DNA of 41,454 nucleotides, from contig NZ_JTIY01000002.1 in assembly GCF_000818175.1 (NCBI RefSeq), positions 932,117 through 973,570 on the forward strand. Direction: 5' to 3'. The notes below the pieces were generated by a model. That model searched no databases. It was not told where the DNA came from and worked only from the letters and a program-made list of their open reading frames with translations. This document shows positions 1-8,792 of the stretch, in pieces. Numbering within the stretch: position 1 is the first letter of the stretch; the number at the start of each line of letters is the position of its first letter. The DNA comes from Streptomyces sp. AcH 505. GTDB lineage: Bacteria > Actinomycetota > Actinomycetes > Streptomycetales > Streptomycetaceae. The translations under genes were made by a program, and so were the position numbers.

Positions 1-1
1 C

Positions 2-1291
2 GCCGCGTCCGCGCCCGTGGGCGCGGCGGCGCAGGCGGTACACCCCGCCGCCGTTCCGGCCCCCGCCGCGGTCCCCGCACCTCCCGCCGGTTTTACCACC
101 ACCTGGAGCGACGACTTCAACGGCAATGCCAACATCGGTGTGGACACCGGCACATGGAAGTACGACACCGGGCCGGGCAGCAGCTTCGGCACCGGTGAGA
201 TCGAGACGATGACCAACAGCACGGCCAACGTCTTCCACGACGGCAACGGTCACCTCGTACTCAAAGCCCTGCACTCCGGCAGCGATCCCGGCTCGGGCTG
301 GACGTCGGGACGCATCGAGACCCAGGCCGCCACCTACGGCGCCCCGGCCGGCGGTGTCGTGATGATGCAGTCGTCGATCCAGCAGCCGAACGTCACCACC
401 GCCAACGGCGCCGGATACTGGCCCGCCTTCTGGATGCTGGGCGCCCCGCTGCGTACGGGTACCCCCTGGCCCACCTCGGGCGAGGTGGACATCATGGAGG
501 ACATCAACGGCCGCAGTTCCGTCTTCGGAACGCTGCACTGCGGCACCAACCCCGGCGGCCCGTGCAACGAGAGCACCGGCATCGGCAGTGGTGAACGTGC
601 CTGTTCCGGCTGCCAGACCGGGTATCACACCTACGCGGTGCAGATCGACCGGTCGGTCTCGCCCGAGCAGATCCGCTGGTACCTCGACGGCACGAACTAC
701 TTCACCGTCAACTCCAGTCAGGTGAGCGCCTCCACCTGGACCAACGCCGTCGACCATCCGTTCTTCATCATCTACGACCTCGCCATGGGCGGCGGCTTCC
801 CGGCCGCGTTCGGCGGCGGCCCCAACGCCGCCACCGTCTCCGGCGGACAGATGAACATCGACTACGTCGCCGTCTACAACAAGGCGCCCGGTGGCGGCGG
901 GAGTTCGACCAACCTCGCTCAGGGCAAGCCCGTCACGGCCTCCTCGACCGAGAACGCCGGCACCCCCGCCTCTGCGGCCGTGGACGGCGACAACGGCACA
1001 CGCTGGTCCAGCGCCTTCAGCGACCCGCAGTGGCTGCGGGTCGACCTCGGCGCCACCCACACCGTCAACCAGGTGAAGCTCAACTGGGAGGCCGCGTACG
1101 GCAAGGCGTTCCAGATCCAGACCTCGGCCGACGGCACCAACTGGACCACCGTCTACTCGACCACCACAGGGACCGGCGGTGCCCAGACGCTCAACGTGAG
1201 CGGCTCGGGCCGTTATGTCCGCGTCTACGGAACGCAGCGCGGCACCCCGTACGGATACTCGCTGTACGAGTTCCAGGTCTTCGGCAGCTGA
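2..1291 (+). CDS. Secreted GH16 beta-glucanase with C-terminal F5/8C (CBM32-like) domain, 5' end missing
   Basis: Endo-acting glycoside hydrolase of family 16, probably a secreted beta-1,3-glucanase (laminarinase type). The reading frame is open to the window edge. The first residues look like the end of a signal peptide with an AQA cleavage site, so the true start lies upstream and the GTG at 17 is probably internal. Counting from that GTG, the catalytic GH16 motif ExDxxE is EVDIME at residues 156-161, holding the nucleophile and the acid/base glutamates. A GGGGSS linker near residue 293 leads to a discoidin/F5-8C beta-sandwich (NLAQGKPVTASS to the end) that normally binds sugars. A hairpin terminator follows directly. 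The GH16 assignment is firm; the exact glucan or galactan substrate cannot be read from sequence. Confidence 0.9.
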   Translation, partial: AASAPVGAAAQAVHPAAVPAPAAVPAPPAGFTTTWSDDFNGNANIGVDTGTWKYDTGPGSSFGTGEIETMTNSTANVFHDGNGHLVLKALHSGSDPGSGWTSGRIETQAATYGAPAGGVVMMQSSIQQPNVTTANGAGYWPAFWMLGAPLRTGTPWPTSGEVDIMEDINGRSSVFGTLHCGTNPGGPCNESTGIGSGERACSGCQTGYHTYAVQIDRSVSPEQIRWYLDGTNYFTVNSSQVSASTWTNAVDHPFFIIYDLAMGGGFPAAFGGGPNAATVSGGQMNIDYVAVYNKAPGGGGSSTNLAQGKPVTASSTENAGTPASAAVDGDNGTRWSSAFSDPQWLRVDLGATHTVNQVKLNWEAAYGKAFQIQTSADGTNWTTVYSTTTGTGGAQTLNVSGSGRYVRVYGTQRGTPYGYSLYEFQVFGS

Positions 1292-1315
1292 TCAGCCCGG
1301 AACGGCAGTTCAACG

Positions 1316-1351
1316 AATCCCTGGCCCCCGCACCTCGGAGGGCCAGGGATT
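1316..1351 (+). terminator. Hairpin terminator after the GH16 gene
   Basis: Perfect 12-bp inverted repeat AATCCCTGGCCC / GGGCCAGGGATT with a 12-nt loop, 25 bp after the GH16 stop codon. It lies between two convergent genes and could act on both. It has no clear T-run, as is common in Streptomyces. Confidence 0.75.
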
Positions 1352-1399
1352 CCGGTGCGCGGCAGGCCCATGTCGTCCGTGATCACAACAGACCCGGGG

Positions 1400-2137
1400 T
1401 CACCAGGGAACCACGCCGTCGTCCTCGAAGAACGAACCGGTGGGGCCGCCGTCGGGCAGTGTCGCGAGCCGGATCGCGGTGGCCGCGCCCTGCTCGGGGG
1501 TGCGGGGCCCCTGGAAGCTGGTGAAGTCGGTGGCGACCAGCCCCGGGCAGGCGGCGTTGATCAGGATGTTCGTACCGGCGAACTGCCGGGCGTACTGGAC
1601 GGTGACGGCGTTGAGGAAGGATTTCGACGGCGAGTAGGCCGCCATGATCGGACCGATCTCGACGCTCGGATCCGCCTGCCTGGTCAGCGAGCCGACGGAA
1701 CTGGAGACGTTCACGACGCGGGGCGACGCGGAGAGCCGCAGCAGCGGCAGCATCGCGTTGGTCACCCGGATCACACCGATCACGTTGGTCTCCACGACCG
1801 TGCGGACCACGTCGAGGTCGAGCGCGGTCGGGTCCTGCACCCAGCCCGGACCCATCTCCCCCGAGATACCGGCGTTGTTGACCAGGACGTCCAGCCGCCC
1901 GGCCTCCCGCTCGACCAGCGCCGCGGCGTCGGTGACGCTCCGGTCGCCGGTCACGGCCAGCGGCACCCCGAACGCGTCCACCCCGGCGGCGCGCAGCTTC
2001 CCGACGGCGCTCTCGCGCCGGGCCTCGTCGCGGGCTCCGACGCCGACGCGGTAGCCGAGGTCACCCAGCCCGCTCGCTATCGCGTACCCGATTCCCTTGT
2101 TCGCGCCGGTCACCAGCGCGATCTTCGTTTCGCTCAT
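1400..2137 (-). CDS. Short-chain dehydrogenase/reductase (SDR)
   Basis: Classical SDR of 245 aa, a cytosolic NAD(P)-dependent oxidoreductase. The cofactor motif TGANKGIG is at residues 10-17, NNAG at 87-90, the serine cluster at 145-147 and the catalytic YxxxK at Tyr168-Lys172. The cofactor motif with Asn and Lys resembles plant and actinobacterial carbonyl-reductase-like SDRs that prefer NADPH. It is divergent from a LysR regulator. The 94-bp gap holds one perfect palindrome with LysR spacing, so the LysR protein very likely controls this gene. The substrate is unknown. Confidence 0.9.
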   Translation of the reverse strand: MSETKIALVTGANKGIGYAIASGLGDLGYRVGVGARDEARRESAVGKLRAAGVDAFGVPLAVTGDRSVTDAAALVEREAGRLDVLVNNAGISGEMGPGWVQDPTALDLDVVRTVVETNVIGVIRVTNAMLPLLRLSASPRVVNVSSSVGSLTRQADPSVEIGPIMAAYSPSKSFLNAVTVQYARQFAGTNILINAACPGLVATDFTSFQGPRTPEQGAATAIRLATLPDGGPTGSFFEDDGVVPW

Positions 2138-2192
2138 GCCGTCGATGCTCGCTCGCGGGCGAGCCGTGCGGCCAACACCGATACGGTGCTCT

Positions 2193-2213
2193 GTGATACC
2201 CGGCAGGTATCAC
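2193..2213. promoter_or_regulatory. LysR-type operator (T-N11-A palindrome)
   Basis: Perfect 21-bp dyad: GTGATACC, spacer CGGCA, GGTATCAC. T2197 and A2209 are 11 bases apart, the T-N11-A rule for LysR binding sites. It sits 19 bp before the lysR start and 56 bp before the SDR start, suited to autoregulation and control of the divergent SDR. Confidence 0.75.
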
Positions 2214-2231
2214 TGAGTTACGCTCTGAGGT

Positions 2232-3095
2232 GTGGACATCTTGGAGACCCGCGAACTGCGGTATTTCATGGCCGTCGCCGAGGAGCTGCACTTCGGCCGC
2301 GCCGCCGAGCGCCTCGGCATGGCCCAGCCGCCGCTGTCCCGGGCGATCCAGCAGCTCGAACGGCGCCTCGGCGTCGCCCTGCTGGACCGTAACCGCCGGG
2401 GCGTGTCGCTGACCGGCGCTGGAGAGGTGCTGCTGTACGAGGGAGCCGCCGCCCTCGACGCGACCACCGCCGCCGTACGCCGCGTGCGCCGGGCCGGTGG
2501 CGCCGACGGTCCTGGCGGCCCCCGTAACCGTCTGGTGCTGGCGGTGAAGGCCGCCGCCTCCCACGAGCTGCTGCAGAAGCTCCTCGCCGCCTACGCCGCC
2601 GAGCCCGACGCCGCCGAGCTCGAAGTGCTGCCGAGCGGCATGTGCGAGCAGGAAGGGATGCTGCGCGACGGCCGCGCCGACGCGGCGCTCATGCACGCGC
2701 CGTTCAACTCCCTCGCCGGGTTCGACAGCGAGGAGCTGATGACCGAGGGGCAGATCGCCATCCTGCCCGCCGGGCACCCCCTCGCCGCGCGCAGGACGCT
2801 GTCCCTGGCCGACATCACCGACGTGCCCGATCTGCCGCTCGCCCGCTGGCCGCGCCACGACACGTACCCGCCAGGCCCCGGCCCCGAGGTCCACGACCAG
2901 ACGCAGCTGGCCCAGCTGATCGCCCTCGGCCGCACCGCCGCCGTCTTCCCCGAGTCCGCCCGCGCCTGGCTGTGGGCCGAACACACCGGGGTCCCGCTGA
3001 CCGACGCGCTCCCGGTCGTCACCCACATCGCCTGGCCGGCGCACAGCCGCTCCGTGGCCCTCGCCGGGCTGGTCCGTACGGCCACCCAGCTCTGA
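2232..3095 (+). CDS. LysR-family transcriptional regulator
   Basis: Regulator of 287 aa with an N-terminal winged helix-turn-helix (about residues 6-65, LRYFMAVAEELHFGRAAERL then LGMAQPPLSRAI) and a C-terminal periplasmic-binding-protein-like effector domain (about 90-287). The GTG start at 2232 gives the usual LysR N-terminus directly before the helix. The only perfect palindrome in the gap to the divergent SDR gene has LysR spacing. The effector is unknown; by family logic it is the SDR's substrate or product. Confidence 0.92.
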   Translation: MDILETRELRYFMAVAEELHFGRAAERLGMAQPPLSRAIQQLERRLGVALLDRNRRGVSLTGAGEVLLYEGAAALDATTAAVRRVRRAGGADGPGGPRNRLVLAVKAAASHELLQKLLAAYAAEPDAAELEVLPSGMCEQEGMLRDGRADAALMHAPFNSLAGFDSEELMTEGQIAILPAGHPLAARRTLSLADITDVPDLPLARWPRHDTYPPGPGPEVHDQTQLAQLIALGRTAAVFPESARAWLWAEHTGVPLTDALPVVTHIAWPAHSRSVALAGLVRTATQL

Positions 3096-3190
3096 CCGGC
3101 ATGGATCCCTGAAAGGACCGGCAGACCGGCACCGGCAGAGCTGTGCCCGACAGCGTGCACGGCACCGCGTCGTCCAATGTTCGCCTCTCC

Positions 3191-3260
3191 TTCGGCCGGG
3201 CGTGTCCGCCCCCTCGCTCCTCACGGTTCTCATCGTGACCTGTTCGGACACCCGGCCGAA
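3191..3260 (+). promoter_or_regulatory. Long inverted repeat before the phosphodiester glycosidase gene
   Basis: TTCGGCCGGGcgTGTCCG at 3191-3208 pairs with CGGACACCCGGCCGAA at 3245-3260, with a 2-nt bulge and a 36-nt loop. It ends 43 bp before the ATG at 3304. It could be a 5' UTR structure, an operator, or the terminator of the preceding lysR. Sequence alone does not decide. Confidence 0.4.
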
Positions 3261-3303
3261 GCGGTCCCTGGCCGGGTCGTCGCCTTCGTCCCGGTGAGGA
3301 TCA

Positions 3304-4962
3304 ATGAACCAAGCACGCACGGCAGTCCGGAACACCTCGGCCCCGTCCCGTCGTCCCAGGCGTCCGCGTGCCGCCCTGGCGACGGCCGCGGTCCTGGTAG
3401 GGGCCACATCGCTGGGCGCCCTCGGCAGCGCCCAGGCGGCCACCCCCGGCACCACCCGCTCCGCAGCGACCCGCACCTCGGTCACCTCGCTCTGGACGAC
3501 GCGGCACGTCGCCCGGGGCGTCGAGGTGCGCACCGGCACGGTGACGAACGCCAAGGCCGCGCCCGCCTGGACGATCACCGTGCAGGCGCCCACTACGGGA
3601 CGGCTCTCCGGCGCTGCCACCTGGGCCACGGTCGGTCCGCGATCCTGGGCCGACACCACGGCGGGGCAGCTGCGCGCGAACGGCTTCGCGCCGCGCGTCG
3701 ACCGGATCGACTGGCCGGCGTACAGCGACACTCCGCACGGCCTCATGGGTCTGCGGGTACGCGTCGGTTCGTACGCCACCCAGGCCGAAGCGGCCGCGGC
3801 GGCCCAGGCCGTCACGGCCGCCGGCTTCCACACCGCGGTGGAGTGGACGGGTTACGACGCGGACCAGCCGGCCGACGTGGAGAACCTGCACGTCGCGATC
3901 GTCGACCCGCGCACCTTCACGGGTACGGTCACCGGCACCCACGACGGCAGTGTGACGCAGCGCGGGACCACGTCGTCCGTGGCCGCGAAACTGCGCTCGC
4001 TCGTCGGGGTCAACGCGGGCTTCTTCGTGACCTCGGACAGCGACGGCGTCCAGGGGATCCAGTCGGGCATCGCCGTCTACGACGGGCGCCTGGAGTCGAT
4101 GGCTGCGGGCGCGCGCGCCGCGCTCGTCCTCACCGACGGCGGCCGGCACGCCCGCATCGCCGACCTGACCAGCACCGCCGTCGCGCGGGTCGGCGGCGCG
4201 CGGTACACGGTCGAGGGCATCAACCGCGTCCCCGGCACGGTCAGGGACTGCGGGCGGCCCGGCGGCACGCCGAGCGAGCGGCCCTGGCAGGACGTGACCT
4301 GTCACAAGACCGACGATCTCGTGCTGTTCACACCGGAGTTCACGGCCGCCCTGCCGACAGGCACCGGCAGCCAGGCCGTGCTGGACCGCTCCGGCAAGGT
4401 CGTCTCGGTGGGCGCGCGCGGCGGTTTCGTGCCCGCCGGCGGTTCGGTGCTGCAGGGCATCGGGTCGGCCGCCGACTGGCTGACCGCACACGCGGCACCC
4501 GAGCGGCGCGTGGACGTCGAGGAGACCGTGCGCGACGAGCGCGGGCGCAAGGTCGTCCTCGGCAAGGGCGACAGCATCGTGAGCGCCGCTCCGACCCTGG
4601 TCGAGAACGGCCGGGTGCGCATCGACGCCGCAGCCGAGGGCACGGTGGACCCGAAGGACCTCTCGTTCGGGTACGCCTGGGCCAACACCCGCCAGCCGCG
4701 CACGATGGCGGGCATCGACAGGCGCGGCCGGCTCATCCTGGCGACGGTGGACGGGCGGCAGGCCGGCGGCAGCGAGGGCTTCACCCTGCAGGAGGCGGCC
4801 GAGTTCATGCGCTCGCTCGGCGCGGACCAGGCGCTCAACCTCGACGGCGGCGGCTCCACCGCCATGGCGGTGAACGGCGCACTGGTCAACCACACGTCGG
4901 ACGCCACCGGCGAGCGCGCCGTGGGCGACACACTCCAGGTGCTTCCCCGCACGAACCACTGA
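3304..4962 (+). CDS. Secreted phosphodiester glycosidase (NAGPA-like) with SPOR-like repeat
   Basis: Protein of 552 aa with a signal peptide (basic RRPRRPR, hydrophobic stretch, cleavage after about AQA near residue 42), so exported. Residues about 143-180 (LRVRVGSYATQAEAAAAAQA) look like a SPOR domain, which binds denuded peptidoglycan. The C-terminal part matches the phosphodiester glycosidase family PF09992 (NAGPA, uncovering-enzyme fold), including the motif NLDGGGSTAM starting at residue 512. Members cleave sugar-1-phosphodiester bonds; here a cell-wall or teichoic-acid-type substrate is inferred, not shown. The start is supported by GTGAGGA just before the ATG. It stands alone, with a strong hairpin after it. 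Confidence 0.85.
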   Translation: MNQARTAVRNTSAPSRRPRRPRAALATAAVLVGATSLGALGSAQAATPGTTRSAATRTSVTSLWTTRHVARGVEVRTGTVTNAKAAPAWTITVQAPTTGRLSGAATWATVGPRSWADTTAGQLRANGFAPRVDRIDWPAYSDTPHGLMGLRVRVGSYATQAEAAAAAQAVTAAGFHTAVEWTGYDADQPADVENLHVAIVDPRTFTGTVTGTHDGSVTQRGTTSSVAAKLRSLVGVNAGFFVTSDSDGVQGIQSGIAVYDGRLESMAAGARAALVLTDGGRHARIADLTSTAVARVGGARYTVEGINRVPGTVRDCGRPGGTPSERPWQDVTCHKTDDLVLFTPEFTAALPTGTGSQAVLDRSGKVVSVGARGGFVPAGGSVLQGIGSAADWLTAHAAPERRVDVEETVRDERGRKVVLGKGDSIVSAAPTLVENGRVRIDAAAEGTVDPKDLSFGYAWANTRQPRTMAGIDRRGRLILATVDGRQAGGSEGFTLQEAAEFMRSLGADQALNLDGGGSTAMAVNGALVNHTSDATGERAVGDTLQVLPRTNH

Positions 4963-4987
4963 GCATGCGCCGCTAACCCCTCCCACC

Positions 4988-5026
4988 ACGCCGCCGCCCC
5001 GCGATGACCTCGCGGGGCGGCGGCGT
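4988..5026 (+). terminator. Strong GC-rich hairpin terminator
   Basis: Perfect 16-bp inverted repeat (ACGCCGCCGCCCCGCG and its complement) with a 7-nt loop, 25 bp after the glycosidase stop. It isolates that gene from the ABC operon. The rest of the 301-bp gap 4963-5263 holds the operators and promoter listed next and no gene. Confidence 0.85.
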
Positions 5027-5057
5027 TCGTTGTGCGTGGGCTGCCGAGGCACGCATC

Positions 5058-5067
5058 TGGTATACCA
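5058..5067. promoter_or_regulatory. GGTATACC operator 1 of the ABC operon (putative GntR site)
   Basis: Perfect palindrome TGGTATACCA in an AT-rich stretch. The same GGTATACC core recurs at 5189-5198 and 13085-13094, with a one-base variant at 12990-12999 over the gntR start. FCD-type GntR proteins usually bind short palindromes of this kind. This copy lies about 27 bp upstream of a plausible -35 box. Confidence 0.6.
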
Positions 5068-5093
5068 AAGACTCGAAAACATAACGATCATCA

Positions 5094-5123
5094 TTGACTG
5101 ATGCGGGAAGAATGTCCTGTATA
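5094..5123 (+). promoter_or_regulatory. Putative promoter of the ABC operon
   Basis: TTGACT (5094-5099), 18-bp spacer, TGTATA (5118-5123): a fair match to a vegetative sigma-70/HrdB promoter in otherwise very GC-rich DNA. It lies between the two GGTATACC palindromes, so repression from both sides is possible. Confidence 0.45.
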
Positions 5124-5188
5124 TGGCGGGCATTAAGGGGCATTGATGCGCAGAATGGCGACGCGATCCATATGGTGAAACATCGCTT

Positions 5189-5198
5189 CGGTATACCG
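5189..5198. promoter_or_regulatory. GGTATACC operator 2 of the ABC operon (putative GntR site)
   Basis: Palindrome CGGTATACCG, 131 bp from operator 1 and 66 bp before the substrate-binding-protein start. It is identical over 10 bp to the copy at 13085-13094 near gntR. Confidence 0.6.
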
Positions 5199-5263
5199 TG
5201 TCGCCTCAACGGCGCAGCTCGATCGGGCGCGCATCCCGCCATATGTGAAGGAGGTGTGGTCCC

Positions 5264-6877
5264 GTGCGTCGCCTACCTCTCGCGCTCGCGGTGGCCGCAT
5301 TGCTGACGTTCGCCACCGGGTGCGGCTCGCTCCCACCGCCAGGTGCGAACACGGCCACCGCACCCCGGCTCGTCGACGCGCGGCCGGTCCGTGACGGCGG
5401 CACGGCGGTGATCGGCCTGAAGTCCGACCCGGACAAGCTCGACCCCACCTTGACCGGCGCGCTGGTCGCGCGGACCGTGTTCACGTCGATGTGCGAGCAG
5501 CTGTACGACGTCGACCAGCACAACCGCTTCGTCCCGCAACTCGCCGCCACACTCCCGAAGATCACGGACGGCGGTCGCACCTTCACCTTCGACGTCCGCC
5601 GTGACGCGCGGTTCAGCGACGGGGCGAAGCTCGACGCCAAGGCCGTCAAGACCTCACTCGACCGCGACCTCCACCTGCCGGGCTCCGGCCGGGCGTCGGA
5701 GATCGACTCGGTGGAGAAGGTCGAGGCGATCGCCCCGTACACCGTGCGGCTCACCCTCAAGCACCCCGACACCCCGCTGCTCGGCAGGCTGGCCAACACG
5801 GCCGGGCTCGTCATGTCGCCCAAGGCCATCGCGAAGTACGGCAAGAGCTTCGCCACGCACCCCTCGTGCGTCGGCCCGTTCAAGTACGTCAAGCGGGTCG
5901 TCGGCGACCGGATCGAGCTGACCAAGGACCCGCTCTACTACGACGCCGACAAGGTGCATCTCGACCACGTGGTCTACAAGACCATCACCGACGGCAACAT
6001 CCGTCTGGCCAACCTGCGTTCGGGCGACGTGCAGATCGGTGACCAGATGGGGCCCGTCGAGGTGCGCAGCGGCATGGGCGACAAGGCCCTGCAACTGCTC
6101 AACACCCCGTCCCTGGGCTACATGGCGCTCACCCTCAACGTCGGCAACACGGACGGTGTGGACAAGAAGCCCGGACACGTCGACACGCCCTTCGGCCGGG
6201 ACGTGCGCGTCCGTGAGGCGTTCGACCTCTCCCTGGACCGCGAGCTGATCAACAAGCTGGTCTTCCAGGACATGTACGAGCCCGCCTGCGGCCCGGTGCC
6301 GCCCGGCACCCCGCTCAGCACCCCCGTCACCTGCCCGGGGCGCGACGTCGCGAAGGCGAAGCGACTGCTCAAGGCGGCCGGGGTGCGCACTCCCGTGCCG
6401 CTGGAGCTGATGATCAACACAACGCCGGAGGACAACCGGCTCGGCCAGGTCATCCAGGCGATGGCCAAGGACGCCGGGTTCGACGTCCGGCTGCGGCCCA
6501 CCGAGTTCGCCACCGGTCTCACCCGCACACTCGCCGGCGACTTCCAGGCCCGTACCGGCGGCTGGGGCGGCCAGCCCGATCCGGCCGGCAACATCGACAG
6601 CCTCGTCGGCACCACCGGCAGCAACAACCAGGGCAAGCTCTCCGATCCCGAGATCGACCGGCTCATCACAGCGGGACGCTCCACCGCCGACCCGGCGAAA
6701 CGGCGCGTGATCTACCAGCAGCTCACCCGGGCCATCAACCGCCAGCACGCGGTGATCTACCTCTACCGGAACATCAACTACGCCGTCGCATCGAAGGACA
6801 TCAGCGGCATCGCGCTGTCCGGCGACGGACTCATCAGGGTCAAGGAGGCCGGTTACGTGAAGGGAGGCCAAGGATGA
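5264..6877 (+). CDS. ABC transporter substrate-binding lipoprotein, peptide/nickel type (SBP family 5)
   Basis: Extracellular solute-binding protein of 537 aa for a Dpp/Opp-type importer. The N-terminus is a lipoprotein signal with lipobox FATGC, so Cys20 would be lipidated. The body shows family-5 features: GGTAVIGLKSDPDKLDP, the YDVDQHNRFVPQLA segment, then FTFDVRRDARFSDG. The GTG start is fixed by a strong AAGGAGG at 5248-5254, nine bases upstream. It is the first gene of a five-gene operon whose members overlap by 1-4 bp. Ligands of this family include peptides, nickel chelates, opines and other small molecules. The linked deaminase-like amidohydrolase suggests a nitrogenous compound rather than a peptide, but this is inference. 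Confidence 0.92.
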   Translation: MRRLPLALAVAALLTFATGCGSLPPPGANTATAPRLVDARPVRDGGTAVIGLKSDPDKLDPTLTGALVARTVFTSMCEQLYDVDQHNRFVPQLAATLPKITDGGRTFTFDVRRDARFSDGAKLDAKAVKTSLDRDLHLPGSGRASEIDSVEKVEAIAPYTVRLTLKHPDTPLLGRLANTAGLVMSPKAIAKYGKSFATHPSCVGPFKYVKRVVGDRIELTKDPLYYDADKVHLDHVVYKTITDGNIRLANLRSGDVQIGDQMGPVEVRSGMGDKALQLLNTPSLGYMALTLNVGNTDGVDKKPGHVDTPFGRDVRVREAFDLSLDRELINKLVFQDMYEPACGPVPPGTPLSTPVTCPGRDVAKAKRLLKAAGVRTPVPLELMINTTPEDNRLGQVIQAMAKDAGFDVRLRPTEFATGLTRTLAGDFQARTGGWGGQPDPAGNIDSLVGTTGSNNQGKLSDPEIDRLITAGRSTADPAKRRVIYQQLTRAINRQHAVIYLYRNINYAVASKDISGIALSGDGLIRVKEAGYVKGGQG

Positions 6878-7845
6878 ATCGCGTCACCGGACTTCTGACC
6901 TCGTACCTCGGACGCCGCGTCGGACAGGCGCTGCTCACCATGGTGCTCGTCAGCATCACCGTCTTCGCGGGCGTCCGCGCCATGCCCGGCGACACCGCGC
7001 AGGCCCTGGCCGGCGAGCAGACCTCACCCGAGGTGCTGGCCGCCATCCGCGAGGAGTACGGGCTGAACGACAACATCGTCGTGCAGTACTGGGACTACCT
7101 GCGGCACGCCGTCACCGGGGACCTGGGCACCTCGGCCCGCAGCGGGCTGCCCGTCCTGGACTCCATCCTCGACGCCCTGCCCATCACGCTCGAACTCGCC
7201 GCGCTGGCCCTGATCCTGGCCGTCGTTGTCGGCATCGGCGCCGGAATCGTCGCCGCGGTGCGCCGCGGCCGTCCCGAGGAGTGGTTCGCGAACGGGGTCG
7301 CCCTCCTCGGTATGTCGGTGCCGACCTTCTGGCTCGGCATGCTGCTGGTCCTCGCCTTCGCCATCGCCATGCCGGTCTTCGCGGCCTCCGGTTTCGTCCC
7401 GTTCGGACAGGACCCCGTGGAGAACCTGCGCCGACTCGTGCTCCCGGCGATCGTGCTGGGCTCCGGTCTCGCCGCCGTGGTCATGAGACAGACCCGCGCG
7501 GCGATGCTCGACGCCATGTCGTCGGACTACGTCCGCACGGCCCGCGCCAAGGGGCTCTCGCACCGCGCCGTCATCGGCACGCACGCACTGCGCAATTCGC
7601 TGGTCACGGTCATCACCGTGCTCGGACTCCAGCTCGGACAGCTCATCTCGGGCGCCGTCGTCACCGAACAGGTCTTCGTCCTGCCGGGCTTCGGCAAACT
7701 CACCATCGACGCGGTCTTCACCCGTGACTACGCGATGGTCCAGGGCGTCGTGCTCTTCACCTCGGCCGCCTACATCCTGATCAATCTGCTGGTCGACCTC
7801 CTGTACTCGGTCATCGACCCGCGCATCCGGCTGGGAGGCTCCTGA
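6874..7845 (+). CDS. ABC transporter permease, DppB type
   Basis: Inner-membrane permease of 323 aa with about six transmembrane segments, the first at residues 15-35. The EAA-loop that contacts the ATPases is visible as DYVRTARAKGLSHRAVI followed by HALRN. The large extracytoplasmic loop after helix 1 (MPGDTAQALAGE to the GDLGTS motif) is typical of DppB/OppB proteins. Its ATG overlaps the stop of the binding-protein gene (ATGA), indicating translational coupling. It pairs with the DppC-type permease that follows. Confidence 0.93.
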   Translation: MNRVTGLLTSYLGRRVGQALLTMVLVSITVFAGVRAMPGDTAQALAGEQTSPEVLAAIREEYGLNDNIVVQYWDYLRHAVTGDLGTSARSGLPVLDSILDALPITLELAALALILAVVVGIGAGIVAAVRRGRPEEWFANGVALLGMSVPTFWLGMLLVLAFAIAMPVFAASGFVPFGQDPVENLRRLVLPAIVLGSGLAAVVMRQTRAAMLDAMSSDYVRTARAKGLSHRAVIGTHALRNSLVTVITVLGLQLGQLISGAVVTEQVFVLPGFGKLTIDAVFTRDYAMVQGVVLFTSAAYILINLLVDLLYSVIDPRIRLGGS

Positions 7846-8792
7846 TGTCCGCCGTCAACTCCCCACCCCTGTCAGCGCCTTCGGGCTCTCCGGGCTCTCC
7901 GGCTGCCGGCCCCGGCACGGCGAAGGACCGCCCGGCGCCGGGCGGAGCCGCCGAACGGCTCGCGGCCGGCTGGCGCAAGCTGCGCCGCAACAAGCTGGCG
8001 CTCGTCGGCGCTGTGCTCGCCGCTGTCTTCGTCCTCGTCGCCGTCTTCTCGTCACTCGTCGCGCCGTACGACCCGTCGCTGCCCGACTTCGACGCGGCGC
8101 TGGCACCGCCCAGTTGGGCGCACTGGCTCGGCACCGACGACCTCGGGCGCGACCAGCTCTCCCGGATCCTCGTGGGAGTCACCGCGTCCATGCAGGTCGG
8201 TGTGGTCTCCGTGGCCCTCGCCTTCGTGATCGCGGTCCCGCTGGGTCTGCTCGCCGGGTACTACGGACGGGTCGCCGACAGTGTGGTCTCCCGGCTCACC
8301 GACACTATGCTGGCCTTTCCCTTCCTGGTGCTCGCCGTCGGCCTCGCCGCCGTACTCGGCCCGTCGCTGAAGAACGCCACCATCGCCATCGGCATCTCCC
8401 AGATACCGGCCGTCGTGCGCATCACCCGGGCGGAGACGCTGCGGCTCAAGCACCTCGACTACGTGGCAGCGGCCGTCGCCAACGGGGCGAGGGACCGGAC
8501 ACTGCTCTTCCGGCACGTGCTGCCCAACGCCACATCGGCGCTGATCGTCCAGGCCACCGTCGGTGTCCCGACGGCGATCATCGGCGAGGCCGTGCTCAGC
8601 TTCCTCGGCCTCGGCGTACAGCCGCCGTCGCCCTCGCTCGGCGTGATGCTCTCCAGCGCCCAGCCGTTCATCGCCACCGCCCCCTGGATGGCGGTGTTCC
8701 CCGGACTCGTCATCGTGCTGGCCACCCTCGCGTTCAATCTGCTCGGTGACGGCGTACGTGACATCCTCGATCCCCGTGGAGGCTCCCGATGA
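7845..8792 (+). CDS. ABC transporter permease, DppC type
   Basis: Second permease, 315 aa. A proline/serine-rich cytoplasmic tail of about 40 residues precedes helix 1 (LALVGAVLAAVFVLVAVF). The signatures WLGTDDLGRDQLSR and the EAA-loop DYVAAAVANGARDRT with HVLPN identify the DppC/OppC subgroup. The C-terminus LGDGVRDILDPR is the usual end of this family. The start overlaps the previous stop by one base (TGATG). Confidence 0.93.
   Translation: MSAVNSPPLSAPSGSPGSPAAGPGTAKDRPAPGGAAERLAAGWRKLRRNKLALVGAVLAAVFVLVAVFSSLVAPYDPSLPDFDAALAPPSWAHWLGTDDLGRDQLSRILVGVTASMQVGVVSVALAFVIAVPLGLLAGYYGRVADSVVSRLTDTMLAFPFLVLAVGLAAVLGPSLKNATIAIGISQIPAVVRITRAETLRLKHLDYVAAAVANGARDRTLLFRHVLPNATSALIVQATVGVPTAIIGEAVLSFLGLGVQPPSPSLGVMLSSAQPFIATAPWMAVFPGLVIVLATLAFNLLGDGVRDILDPRGGSR

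Noticed and set aside
2061..3833. A 590-codon minus-strand frame across lysR and the glycosidase
   Set aside because: No recognisable domain, low-complexity Arg/Gly content, and it overlaps two well-supported plus-strand genes and their gap.
3301..5133. A 610-codon minus-strand frame opposite the glycosidase
   Set aside because: GC-driven shadow with low-complexity content; the plus strand carries the signal peptide, SPOR-like segment and NLDGGGS motif.
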